Counted from the first letter of the stretch, positions 17,516 through 26,250 are shown. The stretch: 64,000 nucleotides of DNA from Sulfitobacter sediminilitoris (GCF_010667575.1 NZ_JAABNT010000007.1:124001-188000), one strand, 5' to 3'. A program made the numbers and translations. The notes: generated by a model not told the origin, from the letters alone.

Positions 17516-18775
17516 TTACAACAGTCCCAGCAACAGTGGGCCGATCAGCATGCCCAGACAGGTGAGAAAACCGATCAATGGCACGACCAAGGGTACTGTA
17601 AAAATACCGTCGGGGGCCGGATCGCTGCGCCATTTGATACGGATCAACGCAAGGTTTATCAGGACAAAGACGACAAGGACGACCTGTGTCGTGCGCTCGG
17701 CCAGAATGCCGATGGGAAAGAACAGGGCGAATACCAGCGTTATGGCAGAAACCAGAGCTGTTGCCAGCACAGGTGTCCGCGTGCGTGCGTTCAGCTTTGC
17801 CAGCCCCTTGGGCAGACGCCCCACATCGGCCATCCCGTAAAGCACCCGAGACGCCAGAATCGTCTGGATGACAACACCGTTCAGCGTGGCACCAATCGCG
17901 ACAAGAGTGATTGTCAGTGGCGAAAACCCCGTGAGACGCTCAAACAGCAGGCTGATGGGGGCGGCTGATTTGGCAAGCTCGTCCAGCGGCAAGATCTGAA
18001 CGGCGACAGCTGCCACGCCGAAATAGAGCAGCGCTGCAATCAGCAGCGTCAAAAAAATCCCCAACGGCATGTTGCGGCTTGGGTTCTCAGTTTCTTCGAC
18101 GATATTGACCATGCCATCGAAACCGATAAAGGCGAAAAAGGCCGTCAGGCTTGCCAAAAAGACACCGGTCAATGCCATGCCGTCAGTCGGCGGGGGAAGC
18201 ACGTCAGACAGATTGAAAATGATATCGGGACGGAGCCAAACGCCGGCGATGACGACAACCACAAGGCCGAGGATTTCCATCAGCGTCAGTACGGCGGCAA
18301 ATGCAACGGATTCGACAATGCCCCATGCCGCCAGGGTAAAGGTCAGCAGGACAACAAACAGGATGATGGTCCAAAGTGGTAGCGGTACGAGAAAGGCAAT
18401 GTAGCCCGCACTGCCCAAAGCGATGGCAGATGAAGAGATGATCGTGGCAAGAAGCAGCAGGCTACCGGTGATCACCGTCAGGATAGGCCAGTGAAATCCT
18501 GCCTCTACATAGACAGCTTCGCCTGCGCTTTTGGGAAATCTCCCGGACAGTTCGGCAAAGCTGCATGCACTGAACAGCATGACAAAGGCAGCAAGCAGGA
18601 AGGCAGAGGGGGCATAAATCCCGGCACTCGCCGCCGTGGCGCCGACCAGAACATAGATGCCGGCCCCGATGGTGACGCCTAAGCCGTACAATACCAAAAG
18701 CGGCAGCGAAATTGCGCGCCGCAGGGTCGGTGCGGCACCGCCTGGTTGCTGATCTGCGTTTGCTTCGACGGTCAT
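17516..18775 (-). CDS. APC-superfamily amino-acid permease
   Basis: Inner-membrane transporter of 419 residues with about 12 hydrophobic segments. It opens with the APC signature LLVLYGLGVTIGAGIYVLVG (about 25-44), and the conserved FAFIGFDGMVNIVEETENPS comes mid-protein. The amino-acid or amine substrate is unknown. The start overlaps the preceding gene by 4 bases (ATGA), so it is the third cistron of an operon led by the Lon-like protease and shares its likely FNR control. Its association with protease and stress-type genes, rather than a biosynthetic locus, is notable. Confidence 0.88.
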   Translation of the reverse strand: MTVEANADQQPGGAAPTLRRAISLPLLVLYGLGVTIGAGIYVLVGATAASAGIYAPSAFLLAAFVMLFSACSFAELSGRFPKSAGEAVYVEAGFHWPILTVITGSLLLLATIISSSAIALGSAGYIAFLVPLPLWTIILFVVLLTFTLAAWGIVESVAFAAVLTLMEILGLVVVVIAGVWLRPDIIFNLSDVLPPPTDGMALTGVFLASLTAFFAFIGFDGMVNIVEETENPSRNMPLGIFLTLLIAALLYFGVAAVAVQILPLDELAKSAAPISLLFERLTGFSPLTITLVAIGATLNGVVIQTILASRVLYGMADVGRLPKGLAKLNARTRTPVLATALVSAITLVFALFFPIGILAERTTQVVLVVFVLINLALIRIKWRSDPAPDGIFTVPLVVPLIGFLTCLGMLIGPLLLGLL

Positions 18776-19563
18776 TGCTGGCCCGGCTCGCTTTGGGGCG
18801 AGGGCGGGATCTGGGTGCTGTGGGCAAGGACACGGTTCGCGCCGGACATGCCCAAGACAAATACAGGACAGCGCGCCGCGTCGATAAGGCGTCGCAAGTC
18901 CTGGGCGTGCTCGATCGGGCCGCTGGACAAATCTATGACCACTGCCTGCGCGTTGACCCGGCCAAGGCCCTTCAGGGCCTGCCCAAGATTCTGGAAACGT
19001 CTTGTGTTGCCCGTCTCCCGATCCGGCTCATCATCAAGGGACGGATCAATGGTAAAAACCATCCGTTCCGCCGAGAGCGTTCCTGCCAGTGCCTGGGATA
19101 GGTCATCAGAGCGAGAGGGGGGGGAGGATGGTGCGGTGAAGAAGACGACTTTCCCAGAGACAGCGTTGATGCTGCGGTGCGCCAGTACCAAGATATCCCA
19201 GGATAAGGCGGTGCGCAGACCTTGCTGGATCAGGTCGCCCATCTCGCGCTCAAATGTCCAGGGGGCGCCGACACCCTCGGCAATTCGCGCCAGAGACTGA
19301 CGGAACGCGCGTGCGTCTGCCTCCATAAGTGTGCGCATTTGCGACAATGTGGGGGCCAGCGCCAAGGTGCCGCTGGCGGTCACGACACGCTGGTTCGGCA
19401 GAGCGCAGACTGCGGTCGTTTCGGCGTCCTCCACCAGTATTCCGCCAAGGCGGGGCCGCAGATCCGTCATCAACCGACCGATCAGGCGCAGCGCCTCTGA
19501 CGCATCGACAAAGGAACTTGCCCCAATAAGGATACCGGTGCCCTGATCCTCCGGCGCGGTCAT
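18772..19563 (-). CDS. Hypothetical protein with universal-stress-protein-like features
   Basis: A 263-residue protein between and overlapping both neighbours by 4 bases. Its start (GILIGASSFVDASEALRLIG) and later beta-alpha pattern (DILVLAHRSINAVSGKVVFF, then VIDLSSGPIEHAQDLRRLID and CPVFVLGMSGANRVLA) resemble two nucleotide-binding Rossmann-like repeats. The second half would correspond to a degenerate UspA-type unit. No ATP-binding G-x2-G-x9-G(S/T) motif is clear, so this is only a structural guess. The context (Lon-like protease upstream, permease downstream, FNR box ahead) fits a stress role. I would annotate it as hypothetical. Confidence 0.7.
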   Translation of the reverse strand: MTAPEDQGTGILIGASSFVDASEALRLIGRLMTDLRPRLGGILVEDAETTAVCALPNQRVVTASGTLALAPTLSQMRTLMEADARAFRQSLARIAEGVGAPWTFEREMGDLIQQGLRTALSWDILVLAHRSINAVSGKVVFFTAPSSPPSRSDDLSQALAGTLSAERMVFTIDPSLDDEPDRETGNTRRFQNLGQALKGLGRVNAQAVVIDLSSGPIEHAQDLRRLIDAARCPVFVLGMSGANRVLAHSTQIPPSPQSEPGQQ

Positions 19564-22103
19564 GGGCGCTCTTCCTTTTGTCCACCATTCTCGGAGTCTG
19601 CGCCAAAGCGGCGGCGTGCTTCGGCAAAGTCGCGCAGGCGATTTTCCACCAACGCGTTGATGCTGCCCGCTGGAAAAGTGCCGCTGCGGCTGCGTTTGCC
19701 GACTGGGTGACCGGTCAGAATCTCTATGCCTTCATCAATGCTTTTCACGGGCATGATCCTGAATTTCCCCTGCCGCGCCGCTTCAACGACGTCTTCACGC
19801 AGCATCAGGTGATCGACGTTTGATGCCGGTATCAACACGCCCTGTTCCCCGGTCAGCCGCCGCGCCTTGCAAAGATCGAAGAACCCCTCGATCTTTTCGT
19901 TAACCCCGCCGATGGCCTGAACCTCACCGTTCTGATTGACCGAGCCGGTGACGGCGATGCCTTGCCGGATCGGTACGCCTGACAGCGCCGAAAGCAATGC
20001 GTAAAGTTCGGTCGAGGAGGCGCTGTCGCCGTCAACGCCACCATAGCTTTGTTCGAACACAAGGCTGGCATGCAGCGACATCGGCACATCCAGCGCGTAA
20101 TGAGAGGCCAGATAAGACCCAAGGATCAGCACACCTTTGGAGTGCAGGGGGCCGCCCAGCTCGACCTCGCGTTCGATATCCACCAGCTTGCCGGATCCCA
20201 TGCGCACAGTGGCCGTAATCCGGGACGGGCGGCCGAAAGAGTATGTGCCCATACCGATGACCGACAGTCCGTTGAGCTGCCCAACCGCCTCTCCTGCGGT
20301 ATCGATCAGGATAGTGTTGCGGGTCGTCGCTTCTTGTAGTCGGTCCTTGACACGAGACGCGCGCCGGTCTGCTTGCTGGACCGCTTTCTTGATGTCCTGA
20401 ACGGTAATCAGATCGCGGTGTTTTTGCCCGGCATAGTGATGTGCCTCGCGCATGACATCCGTCAGAGCCCCCAGTTGCAGCGAATACTTCTTGGCATCAT
20501 TTGCCAGACGCACCGCGTGATCGAGCAATCCTGCAACCGCTGCGGCCGTCAGGGGGTACAAACCTTCCTTTGCGGCATAAGAGGCGATGACCTGTGCCAG
20601 CGCGCGTGTGTTTTTGGCCGAACGGGACAGATCATCTTCAAAATCGGCCTGCACCTTGAACAATTCGCCAAATTCCGGGTCAAGCAAGGTCAGCAGCATG
20701 TGCAGGCGCCGATCGCCGATCAGCACAACCCGCGTATCGAGCGGGATCGGGTCAGGCTCAAGCGTGATGGTCGAGGCAAGGCTGAGGCGCTCAGCCAAGG
20801 AGGTGATGGTGATAGACTGGCTTTGCAGGCAACGTTTAAGCGCGTCCCATGCAAAAGGCTCTGTCAGCACCCGGTGGGCGTCGAGGACCAGATACCCGCC
20901 ATTTGCCCGGTGCAGCGCCCCCGGCTTGATGAGGGTGAAGTTCGTGGCAAGCGTGCCCATCTCAGAGATGTGTTCGATCCGGCCTGTCAGATGGGCGAGC
21001 GATGGCAGGTCTTCGGTGATCACCGGCGCGGCGGCCTCTTTCACGTCTTCATGCGATACCATGATGTTGACCGCATAGCGGTCGAAATGGGGGTCACGGT
21101 GATATTTGCGGATCGCTTCGGGGAAGGGGCCGTTGTTGGTCTCCATCTGTGAGATCAGAAACAGTTCCGCGTTCGAGATCATGTCCTTGCGAACCTCTTC
21201 GAGGTAAGCGGCTATGTCGGTGATCTCGGCAAATCTGGCGACGACTTCGCCCACGCGCAGGGACACGACCCGTTCGGCCATGGCGGCGTGTAGTTCTTCG
21301 ATCTGCTTGCGGTGGTCCTTTTCCAGTTGCGGACCCAGTTTGAGAACTGACGCCAGTTCCTCTTGCAGCCGTGAGATTTTGCTGTCGATCTCCTCTTTCT
21401 GCTCAGGGCTCAGCGCCTCATAGGCCTTTGGATCAATCGGTTTGCCGTCCACCAAAGCTGCCAGCATGAAACCCATCGGTGTGCGCATGAGGGCGACGTT
21501 TTCATCCTGAACCCGCTCCGCAAAAGCGGCGATGGGCTCTTCATGCTTCTGTCCGAATTCGGCCTCGATGGCGCGTCTTTGGGTTTGGTATTCCTCGGAT
21601 TCGAACAGGGCAGGGATTTCATTTGCCAGATCATCCACCAGACCCTGCATGGATGATCTCAGTACGCTGGCCATGCCGGACGGCAGTTTCATCGCATTGG
21701 GTTTATGGGGGGCATCGAAATTATTGACGTAGACCCAATCACAAGGGGTGGGGCGGTCCGACGCTGTCTTGGACAAAAGCCGGGTGACGGCCGTATGACG
21801 CCCGGTACCCACAGTCCCCAATACATAAAGATTGAAGTCTTTCTGCGCGATAGTGGCCGACAGCTTGATAGCATCGACCGCCCGGTCCTGTCCGACAAAG
21901 GTCTGACGGTGAGAGAGCGCGTCCGTGGTCTCGAACCCGAGATCTTTGGGGTCGCATTCAGGGCGAAGCTTTTCCGGGGCAAGGCCGGTTGGGAGGGCAC
22001 GTTTGGAGGTGGACTGATGCGCCAAGGCAGAAGGCTCCGATCTGGGTCTGAGGTCAGACGCACTCTGGCGTGCAGCTGCTTGTTTAGCATTGATGTTAGT
22101 CAA
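19560..22103 (-). CDS. Lon-like ATP-dependent protease (AAA_32/LonB-type)
   Basis: An 847-residue protein of the Lon-related family that lacks the classical Lon N-domain. The AAA module has GTVGTGRHT (96-104) in place of a normal Walker A; arginine instead of lysine here is common in this family. A long helical insertion (about 150-330) precedes the C-terminal Lon protease domain. The catalytic pair is Ser694 in GDSAS and Lys737 in GGVNEK, 43 residues apart as in E. coli Lon. It is first in an overlapping operon with a USP-like protein and a permease. An FNR-type site lies just upstream at 22130-22143. The N-terminal 45 residues are low-complexity, so the true start may be further in. Confidence 0.92.
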   Translation of the reverse strand: MTNINAKQAAARQSASDLRPRSEPSALAHQSTSKRALPTGLAPEKLRPECDPKDLGFETTDALSHRQTFVGQDRAVDAIKLSATIAQKDFNLYVLGTVGTGRHTAVTRLLSKTASDRPTPCDWVYVNNFDAPHKPNAMKLPSGMASVLRSSMQGLVDDLANEIPALFESEEYQTQRRAIEAEFGQKHEEPIAAFAERVQDENVALMRTPMGFMLAALVDGKPIDPKAYEALSPEQKEEIDSKISRLQEELASVLKLGPQLEKDHRKQIEELHAAMAERVVSLRVGEVVARFAEITDIAAYLEEVRKDMISNAELFLISQMETNNGPFPEAIRKYHRDPHFDRYAVNIMVSHEDVKEAAAPVITEDLPSLAHLTGRIEHISEMGTLATNFTLIKPGALHRANGGYLVLDAHRVLTEPFAWDALKRCLQSQSITITSLAERLSLASTITLEPDPIPLDTRVVLIGDRRLHMLLTLLDPEFGELFKVQADFEDDLSRSAKNTRALAQVIASYAAKEGLYPLTAAAVAGLLDHAVRLANDAKKYSLQLGALTDVMREAHHYAGQKHRDLITVQDIKKAVQQADRRASRVKDRLQEATTRNTILIDTAGEAVGQLNGLSVIGMGTYSFGRPSRITATVRMGSGKLVDIEREVELGGPLHSKGVLILGSYLASHYALDVPMSLHASLVFEQSYGGVDGDSASSTELYALLSALSGVPIRQGIAVTGSVNQNGEVQAIGGVNEKIEGFFDLCKARRLTGEQGVLIPASNVDHLMLREDVVEAARQGKFRIMPVKSIDEGIEILTGHPVGKRSRSGTFPAGSINALVENRLRDFAEARRRFGADSENGGQKEERP

Positions 22104-22129
22104 TTCTCGCAGGAATTCCGAGGTGCAGT

Positions 22130-22143
22130 TTGATTGATGTCAA
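22130..22143. promoter_or_regulatory. FNR/FnrL-type box TTGATTGATGTCAA
   Basis: Matches TTGAT-N4-ATCAA at 9 of 10 fixed positions. It lies between the divergent Lon-like gene and the gene at 22206. For the rightward gene, activation from position -41.5 would place the transcript start near 22178, 28 bases before its ATG. For the Lon-like gene the site is only 33 bases from the chosen start. Confidence 0.65.
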
Positions 22144-22205
22144 CGGGTGTGCAAACGGGCAGCGTAGAATGCCCACGTCAACTGCACCGGAAAGGAGGCG
22201 GCACC

Positions 22206-22712
22206 ATGAAGACCAATTCATTCCCGCACTACGATGTAAGCGAAAATCCCACAGGCTGTTGCCCACGCTTCAATCCGCACGGCTGGGACAACCAGCATCT
22301 GCATTTTGAGAACAAGCCTTTCGTGCGCGCCACGACGCGCAGCGCAATGCACGTCCCGTGGAATATGGGTAAAGTCTTTACACGGGTACAGGAGCATATC
22401 GAGGATGCGGGGGCAGCTGATCCGGCTACCGAGATTGTGCTCAGCAGAGATATTTCTCCGTGGGAGGCCGAACACTTCTTTGCCGTAGAAAACGAGGTTG
22501 AAGGAGAAGAGATGACAACGCTGTCAGGAGACTATTTCACACGGGTTTTCGAGGGGCCGTACCGACGTGTCAGAGACCTTGCCCACGATATGGGAGTGGC
22601 AGCGACTGCGATGGGCAAAACGGCCAAGCGGGTCTACTTTTTCTATACAACCTGTCCCAGATGCGCCAAAGCCTATGGCGAAAACTACATGGTCGGCGTT
22701 GCGGAGATTTGA
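22206..22712 (+). CDS. Conserved hypothetical protein with CxxC motif
   Basis: A 168-residue cytoplasmic protein. Notable blocks are NPTGCCPRFNPHGWDNQ near the N-terminus, then RATTRSAMHVPWNMG, LSRDISPWEAEHFF and a C-terminal FFYTTCPRCAKAYGENY. The paired cysteines (CC near 18-19 and CPRC near 153-156) suggest metal or thiol chemistry. Related proteins are often labelled 'hydrolase' without evidence. A perfect AAAGGAGG site precedes the ATG. The FNR-type box 63 bases upstream suits oxygen-dependent control. Function unknown. Confidence 0.82.
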   Translation: MKTNSFPHYDVSENPTGCCPRFNPHGWDNQHLHFENKPFVRATTRSAMHVPWNMGKVFTRVQEHIEDAGAADPATEIVLSRDISPWEAEHFFAVENEVEGEEMTTLSGDYFTRVFEGPYRRVRDLAHDMGVAATAMGKTAKRVYFFYTTCPRCAKAYGENYMVGVAEI

Positions 22713-22769
22713 CTGTTTCCGATTGCGGAACCGGTTTCGCGGAACGGTAGGTCACAGGGCAGCGATGCT

Positions 22770-23519
22770 TCAATCTACTGCTGACGCAACTTCGCAGCTT
22801 GCGGTGTCGTCGACGGTCTGCCCTGTCGGCAGGTCAGAGCTCGCCCCAAGGCGGTATATGTCAGGGTATGCAACAACCCGGCCAAGTTCATCGACAAAGC
22901 GCGTGTAATAACCCAGTTCGACGGGGATTGGCGGCGCGGGGGAATCGAAGGTGCGTCTGCCGTTGGCCAGCCTGTTGACATCGGCCAGATCCATGTCGAG
23001 CACGAATGAAACTAGCGCCTGCCATTGCTCAACCCGCACACAGCCGTGCGACAGAGCCCGGTTTTCTTCGGCAAAAAGCTCTCGGTGATTGGTATCGTGC
23101 AAATAGACCAGCAGGCCGGGCGCCAGCCGAACAGCAGCCAGACCCAGCGGATTTCTTTCGCCGGGTGGCCAGATGCGGTCCCGGTGTTCCCCGCTGGCTA
23201 TCATCGACGGGGTGGGGCGCCAGGTTGGTCTGAACCGTACCGCTGAGACGAAAGTCTGAAGTCGCGGTGTACGGTTCCAGGGTGTGCCAACAATGACGCG
23301 ACTGCGCAGCACAGGGCGACCGTCCTCAAAGGCGATCAGTTCAAAGGCGGGAATGTTGACCAGAATGGCCTTGCCGTCCTGAGGTACAAGATACGGGATG
23401 CCTGCCCGGTCTAGCCGCGTCTGGAAATCAGCCGCAGCCGCTCCGATGGGGGCGACCAGGATCGTCAGCAGCATCAGGGCTCCTGCCCACGCAAGCGCCA
23501 ATCGCCGTGCAATTGTCAA
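22770..23519 (-). CDS. L,D-transpeptidase (YkuD family), exported
   Basis: Cell-wall enzyme forming 3-3 peptidoglycan cross-links or attaching proteins. The 249 residues begin with a signal peptide (hydrophobic segment about 8-29, cleavage near GAAAA-DF). The catalytic YkuD core has His141 in HDTNHRELF and Cys160 in LSHGCVRV. Trp-rich TWRPTPSMIASGEH is the usual substrate-loop region. It lies 12 bases after the helix-hairpin-helix gene and is probably its operon partner, so it would fall under the FNR-type box at 24464. Confidence 0.92.
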   Translation of the reverse strand: MTIARRLALAWAGALMLLTILVAPIGAAAADFQTRLDRAGIPYLVPQDGKAILVNIPAFELIAFEDGRPVLRSRVIVGTPWNRTPRLQTFVSAVRFRPTWRPTPSMIASGEHRDRIWPPGERNPLGLAAVRLAPGLLVYLHDTNHRELFAEENRALSHGCVRVEQWQALVSFVLDMDLADVNRLANGRRTFDSPAPPIPVELGYYTRFVDELGRVVAYPDIYRLGASSDLPTGQTVDDTASCEVASAVD

Positions 23520-23531
23520 AACTCCTGCCTC

Positions 23532-24401
23532 CTAAAGTCCATAAAAATCCGAGCATTCCTTTTCTAGTCCCCTGACAACCCGGTAGCCGTTCAACCGCCC
23601 GGCGTGTTCCGTCACCACGGTACATTGCCCTTCTGGTTCATTGTCACGATCATAATAGATCACAACCCAGTCCCGTGTCTTGGCGTATCTATGTGCCGTC
23701 GCCGTATTGGAAAAGAGCGCCGTGAAACGGCAATCGCCACGTTCGGTATGCAAGATAGGGATGCGGTTTTGTCCGCCCTCATTAAAGCGTCGCGGGCGGA
23801 TCGTGGGAAGCGTGTCGACGTTGGCCCTGTATTCCTGATCCACGGCAAGGACATCCCCTATCGGGGGGGCAGTCACGTCTTCTTGGGGGACACGAGGCCG
23901 GCGACGTCTGAGCATTTCATTCAGCGAATGGCGGATGCTCTCGGCCCGGCGCGGGCCAATGCCGTCGACCGTCGCCAGCCTTCCGTCCACGGCGGCGGCC
24001 TCCAAAGCTTCCAGTGTGTCGATGTGCAACGTCTCATGTATCCGGCGGGCAAGGGATGGACCGATCATCGGCACGGTCAGGAACAGCTTTTCTGGGTCCG
24101 CCGATCCGCGCAGACGGTCCAGTAACCCCAGACTGCCGCTATCAAGCAATTCGGCAATGGCGGCAGCGATGGAGACCCCGATGGTGGGCAGATCCTCCAA
24201 CCCGCGTCTGCCGCTGGTCTGGTAGATTTCTCGAACCGTCTGGGCCATGGTCGCGACATAGGTGGATGCCTCACGATACGCACGCACCCGGAACGTCGAT
24301 GCATCCTGCTTTTCAAGCAGGTCCGCGACGGCCCCGAGTGTATCGGCGATAAACAGGTTCTCGGCCATAGGATTGGGCGTGTAGCGCTGGTGAGCAACCA
24401 T
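23532..24401 (-). CDS. Helix-hairpin-helix protein resembling the N-terminal part of DNA polymerase X
   Basis: The 289 residues start with a Pol beta-like 8-kDa domain (ENLFIADTLGAVADLLE and FRVRAYREASTYVATM). Further helix-hairpin-helix elements follow (LEDLPTIGVSIAAAI at about 68-82, VPMIGPSLARRIHET and LATVDGIGPRRAESI). No nucleotidyltransferase or PHP domain follows. Instead there is a roughly 110-residue C-terminal domain (IPILHTERGDCRFTALFSN to the end) that I do not recognise as an enzyme. DNA binding is likely and catalysis is not shown. AAGGTCG precedes the ATG at 24401; MAENLF (24368) is an alternative start. Confidence 0.83.
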   Translation of the reverse strand: MVAHQRYTPNPMAENLFIADTLGAVADLLEKQDASTFRVRAYREASTYVATMAQTVREIYQTSGRRGLEDLPTIGVSIAAAIAELLDSGSLGLLDRLRGSADPEKLFLTVPMIGPSLARRIHETLHIDTLEALEAAAVDGRLATVDGIGPRRAESIRHSLNEMLRRRRPRVPQEDVTAPPIGDVLAVDQEYRANVDTLPTIRPRRFNEGGQNRIPILHTERGDCRFTALFSNTATAHRYAKTRDWVVIYYDRDNEPEGQCTVVTEHAGRLNGYRVVRGLEKECSDFYGL

Positions 24402-24463
24402 ATGCAGCGACCTTTGATTTCGGTTATTGTCTCTGAAAAGTAAACCAAGTTCGCCAACTGTAA

Positions 24464-24477
24464 TTGATCGTTGTCAA
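24464..24477. promoter_or_regulatory. FNR/FnrL-type box TTGATCGTTGTCAA
   Basis: Nine of ten fixed positions match TTGAT-N4-ATCAA. It lies midway between the divergent helix-hairpin-helix gene (start 24401) and trxC (start 24544). A site at -41.5 would give leaders of about 28 and 32 bases, so it could serve both. Confidence 0.7.
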
Positions 24478-24543
24478 GACCCCTTCGGTGCGCGCCGGTA
24501 GGGTTTACGTCTCAGAGATGCCGCGTTCAGAAGGAGTGATGCC

Positions 24544-24978
24544 ATGCAAGACGCTGTCAAACTGACTTGCCTGTCCTGCGGGCAGGTCAACCGGGTGCCA
24601 ATTGCCAAGCTGGATTCAGGCCCGAAGTGCGCCAAGTGCAAGACTTCCCTGATGCGCGGAGATGTCACCGAATTGAATTTGCAAAGTCACGACAAGGCAA
24701 CGCGCAACGATGATCTTCTGCTGATCGTTGATTATTGGGCGCCGTGGTGCGGACCGTGCAAGATGATGGCCCCTGAGTTTGCAAAAGCGGCACAGGCGCT
24801 GCATGGCAAGGCCCGGTTTGCCAAGATCGACACAGAGCAGTTTCCCGTGATCTCTCAGCGTCTTCAAATCCGTGGCATACCCTTGCTGATCCTTTATGCG
24901 GGCGGTCGGGAGATCGGGCGGCTGTCGGGTGCGAGACCGGCTTCGGATATCGAAGGATTTGTGCGGCAGCACCTTTGA
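24544..24978 (+). CDS. trxC: Thioredoxin 2 (zinc-ribbon thioredoxin)
   Basis: Cytoplasmic disulfide reductase of 144 residues. The N-terminal zinc ribbon has Cys9/Cys12 (CLSC) and Cys29/Cys32 (CAKC). The thioredoxin fold has the active site WCGPCK (Cys69/Cys72) and cis-proline region IRGIPLLILY. GAAGGAG precedes the start. TrxC in other bacteria is a stress-induced thioredoxin; here an FNR-type box lies 67 bases upstream, suggesting oxygen-dependent control. Confidence 0.95.
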   Translation: MQDAVKLTCLSCGQVNRVPIAKLDSGPKCAKCKTSLMRGDVTELNLQSHDKATRNDDLLLIVDYWAPWCGPCKMMAPEFAKAAQALHGKARFAKIDTEQFPVISQRLQIRGIPLLILYAGGREIGRLSGARPASDIEGFVRQHL

Positions 24979-25005
24979 TGCATAAGCAGGTGGGTGCTGT
25001 ATATG

Positions 25006-25254
25006 CTATCCGCCTTGCCCAAACCGTTCCCAGGCATCCGGACACAAGAGGTGTACTTCGTGTTGTGAAAGCGCGGTTCCATCCAGGCGGCAGGCCCAAG
25101 TTGTCCCGTTCTTCCGAAACAAGAAAGCGACGGGGTACTTGTGCCCCGTGACGACCCCGCCTGAACCAAAGGCAAGCGCGGTAACATCTGTATCGACCAA
25201 CGCCGCAACGGTGATGCCGCCGAATTTCCTTTCATTTTCCAATGTTATGCTCAT
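25006..25254 (-). CDS. Hypothetical protein, 82 aa
   Basis: A short cytoplasmic protein (GGITVAALVDTDVTALAFG, then YPVAFLFRKNGTTWACRLDG, ending DAWERFGQGG) with a predicted beta-rich pattern and two cysteines. I do not recognise a family. It overlaps the DUF2953 gene by 4 bases (ATGA), which supports real expression as the last gene of the gerW-DUF2953 unit. Confidence 0.65.
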   Translation of the reverse strand: MSITLENERKFGGITVAALVDTDVTALAFGSGGVVTGHKYPVAFLFRKNGTTWACRLDGTALSQHEVHLLCPDAWERFGQGG

Positions 25255-25826
25255 CTTGCCGGCCCGAATGCTTGCCAGGCAAAGCGGACGCCCGGCAGGA
25301 TGAAGGCCCCCGCCGTCAACCGGATCGCGGCCATGATGTTCCCTTCAAAGCAGGCCCCATGAAAATTGGGGCGCGCCGTGATCAATATACGGTCCGAAGG
25401 CGGAAGCCCGTGTTCGAAAGCCATCATGATCCCGGCAACCTGACCGGTATCCGCGGGGTCGGCGAGGCCGAAATCAAAATCGACCTCAAGCCGGGCGAAA
25501 TGGATCCGGCGCAAAACGTCGCGGACCAACCGCACTGCCGCTTTTATCACGCGCTTGGGCTGAACTGTGACGGATGGCTTTGCCCATCTGCGCTGTTCTG
25601 CCTGGCGGGTCTTCGGTGCCTTTGGCGCGGGAGCTTTGGGTTTTTCAGTGTTGAACACCGTCACGGGTGGCGCCCATCCTCCCAAAGCCCGCATGTCACA
25701 TCGCACCGATACCTGAGGGGCCGCAGCCAGCCGCACCTCAAAGTGAACGGGCGTCACGATCAGCGCAATGAAACCTGCCAGAATGATCACCAAGGCCCAA
25801 AGCAGGATTGCAAAGAGCAAGGACAT
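25251..25826 (-). CDS. DUF2953 membrane-anchored protein
   Basis: 191 residues: one N-terminal membrane helix (LLFAILLWALVIILAGFIAL), then a conserved beta-rich region VTPVHFEVRLAAAP, a proline/lysine-rich linker (about 85-110) and a C-terminal conserved stretch (HFARLEVDFDFGLADPADTGQVAG). This matches DUF2953, known from Bacillus as the partner of the sporulation protein GerW (YtfI/YtfJ pair). It lies 6 bases after the gerW-like gene, so the pair is kept here in a non-spore-former. Role unknown. Confidence 0.85.
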   Translation of the reverse strand: MSLLFAILLWALVIILAGFIALIVTPVHFEVRLAAAPQVSVRCDMRALGGWAPPVTVFNTEKPKAPAPKAPKTRQAEQRRWAKPSVTVQPKRVIKAAVRLVRDVLRRIHFARLEVDFDFGLADPADTGQVAGIMMAFEHGLPPSDRILITARPNFHGACFEGNIMAAIRLTAGAFILPGVRFAWQAFGPAR

Positions 25827-25832
25827 CGTTCG

Positions 25833-26186
25833 TTACGCTTTCGGCTTGGCCTTTGAGGACGACACCTTGTCCGCAACCGCAGTTGCCGTTTCCGCGATGA
25901 TCTCGGTCATGTTGGTCAGGGTGCCTTTGACGGATTCAACCCGCGCCCCTTCGCCGTCAAATATGATCGCGCCCAAGGGTTTGATGCCGCCGCCAGCGCC
26001 GGTTCCGGCGGATGAGCCGGTCTTGGACGCGGTATTGCCGCCTGCGCCAAAGCCAAAGCCGTAGCTGACAATGGGGATTACCGTCGCGCCCTCCCGTTCT
26101 ATCGGATCGCCCAGAACATTCTTGGCATTCAGCAGTTTATCGAGTTCTTCAACCGAGCCTTTGAGTAGTCTTTCAACGTCTTCCAT
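25833..26186 (-). CDS. GerW-family (YtfJ) protein
   Basis: 117 residues with the family pattern: an N-terminal helix (VERLLKGSVEELDKLLNAKNVLG), the block GATVIPIVSYGFGFGAGG, a glycine/serine-rich loop, then GGIKPLGAIIF and a C-terminal helix ending in lysines. In Bacillus GerW affects spore germination; alphaproteobacteria do not sporulate, so the role here must differ. GGAGAGA precedes the ATG at 26186. An FNR-like site at 26251-26264 would give a leader of about 30 bases. First gene of a three-gene unit with DUF2953 and an 82-aa protein. Confidence 0.88.
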   Translation of the reverse strand: MEDVERLLKGSVEELDKLLNAKNVLGDPIEREGATVIPIVSYGFGFGAGGNTASKTGSSAGTGAGGGIKPLGAIIFDGEGARVESVKGTLTNMTEIIAETATAVADKVSSSKAKPKA

Positions 26187-26250
26187 CGTGTCTCTCCTGC
26201 GAAATCAATGTAGTACTGCTTAAAGGCTAGTTCCTGAAAAGGCTGTGGGA

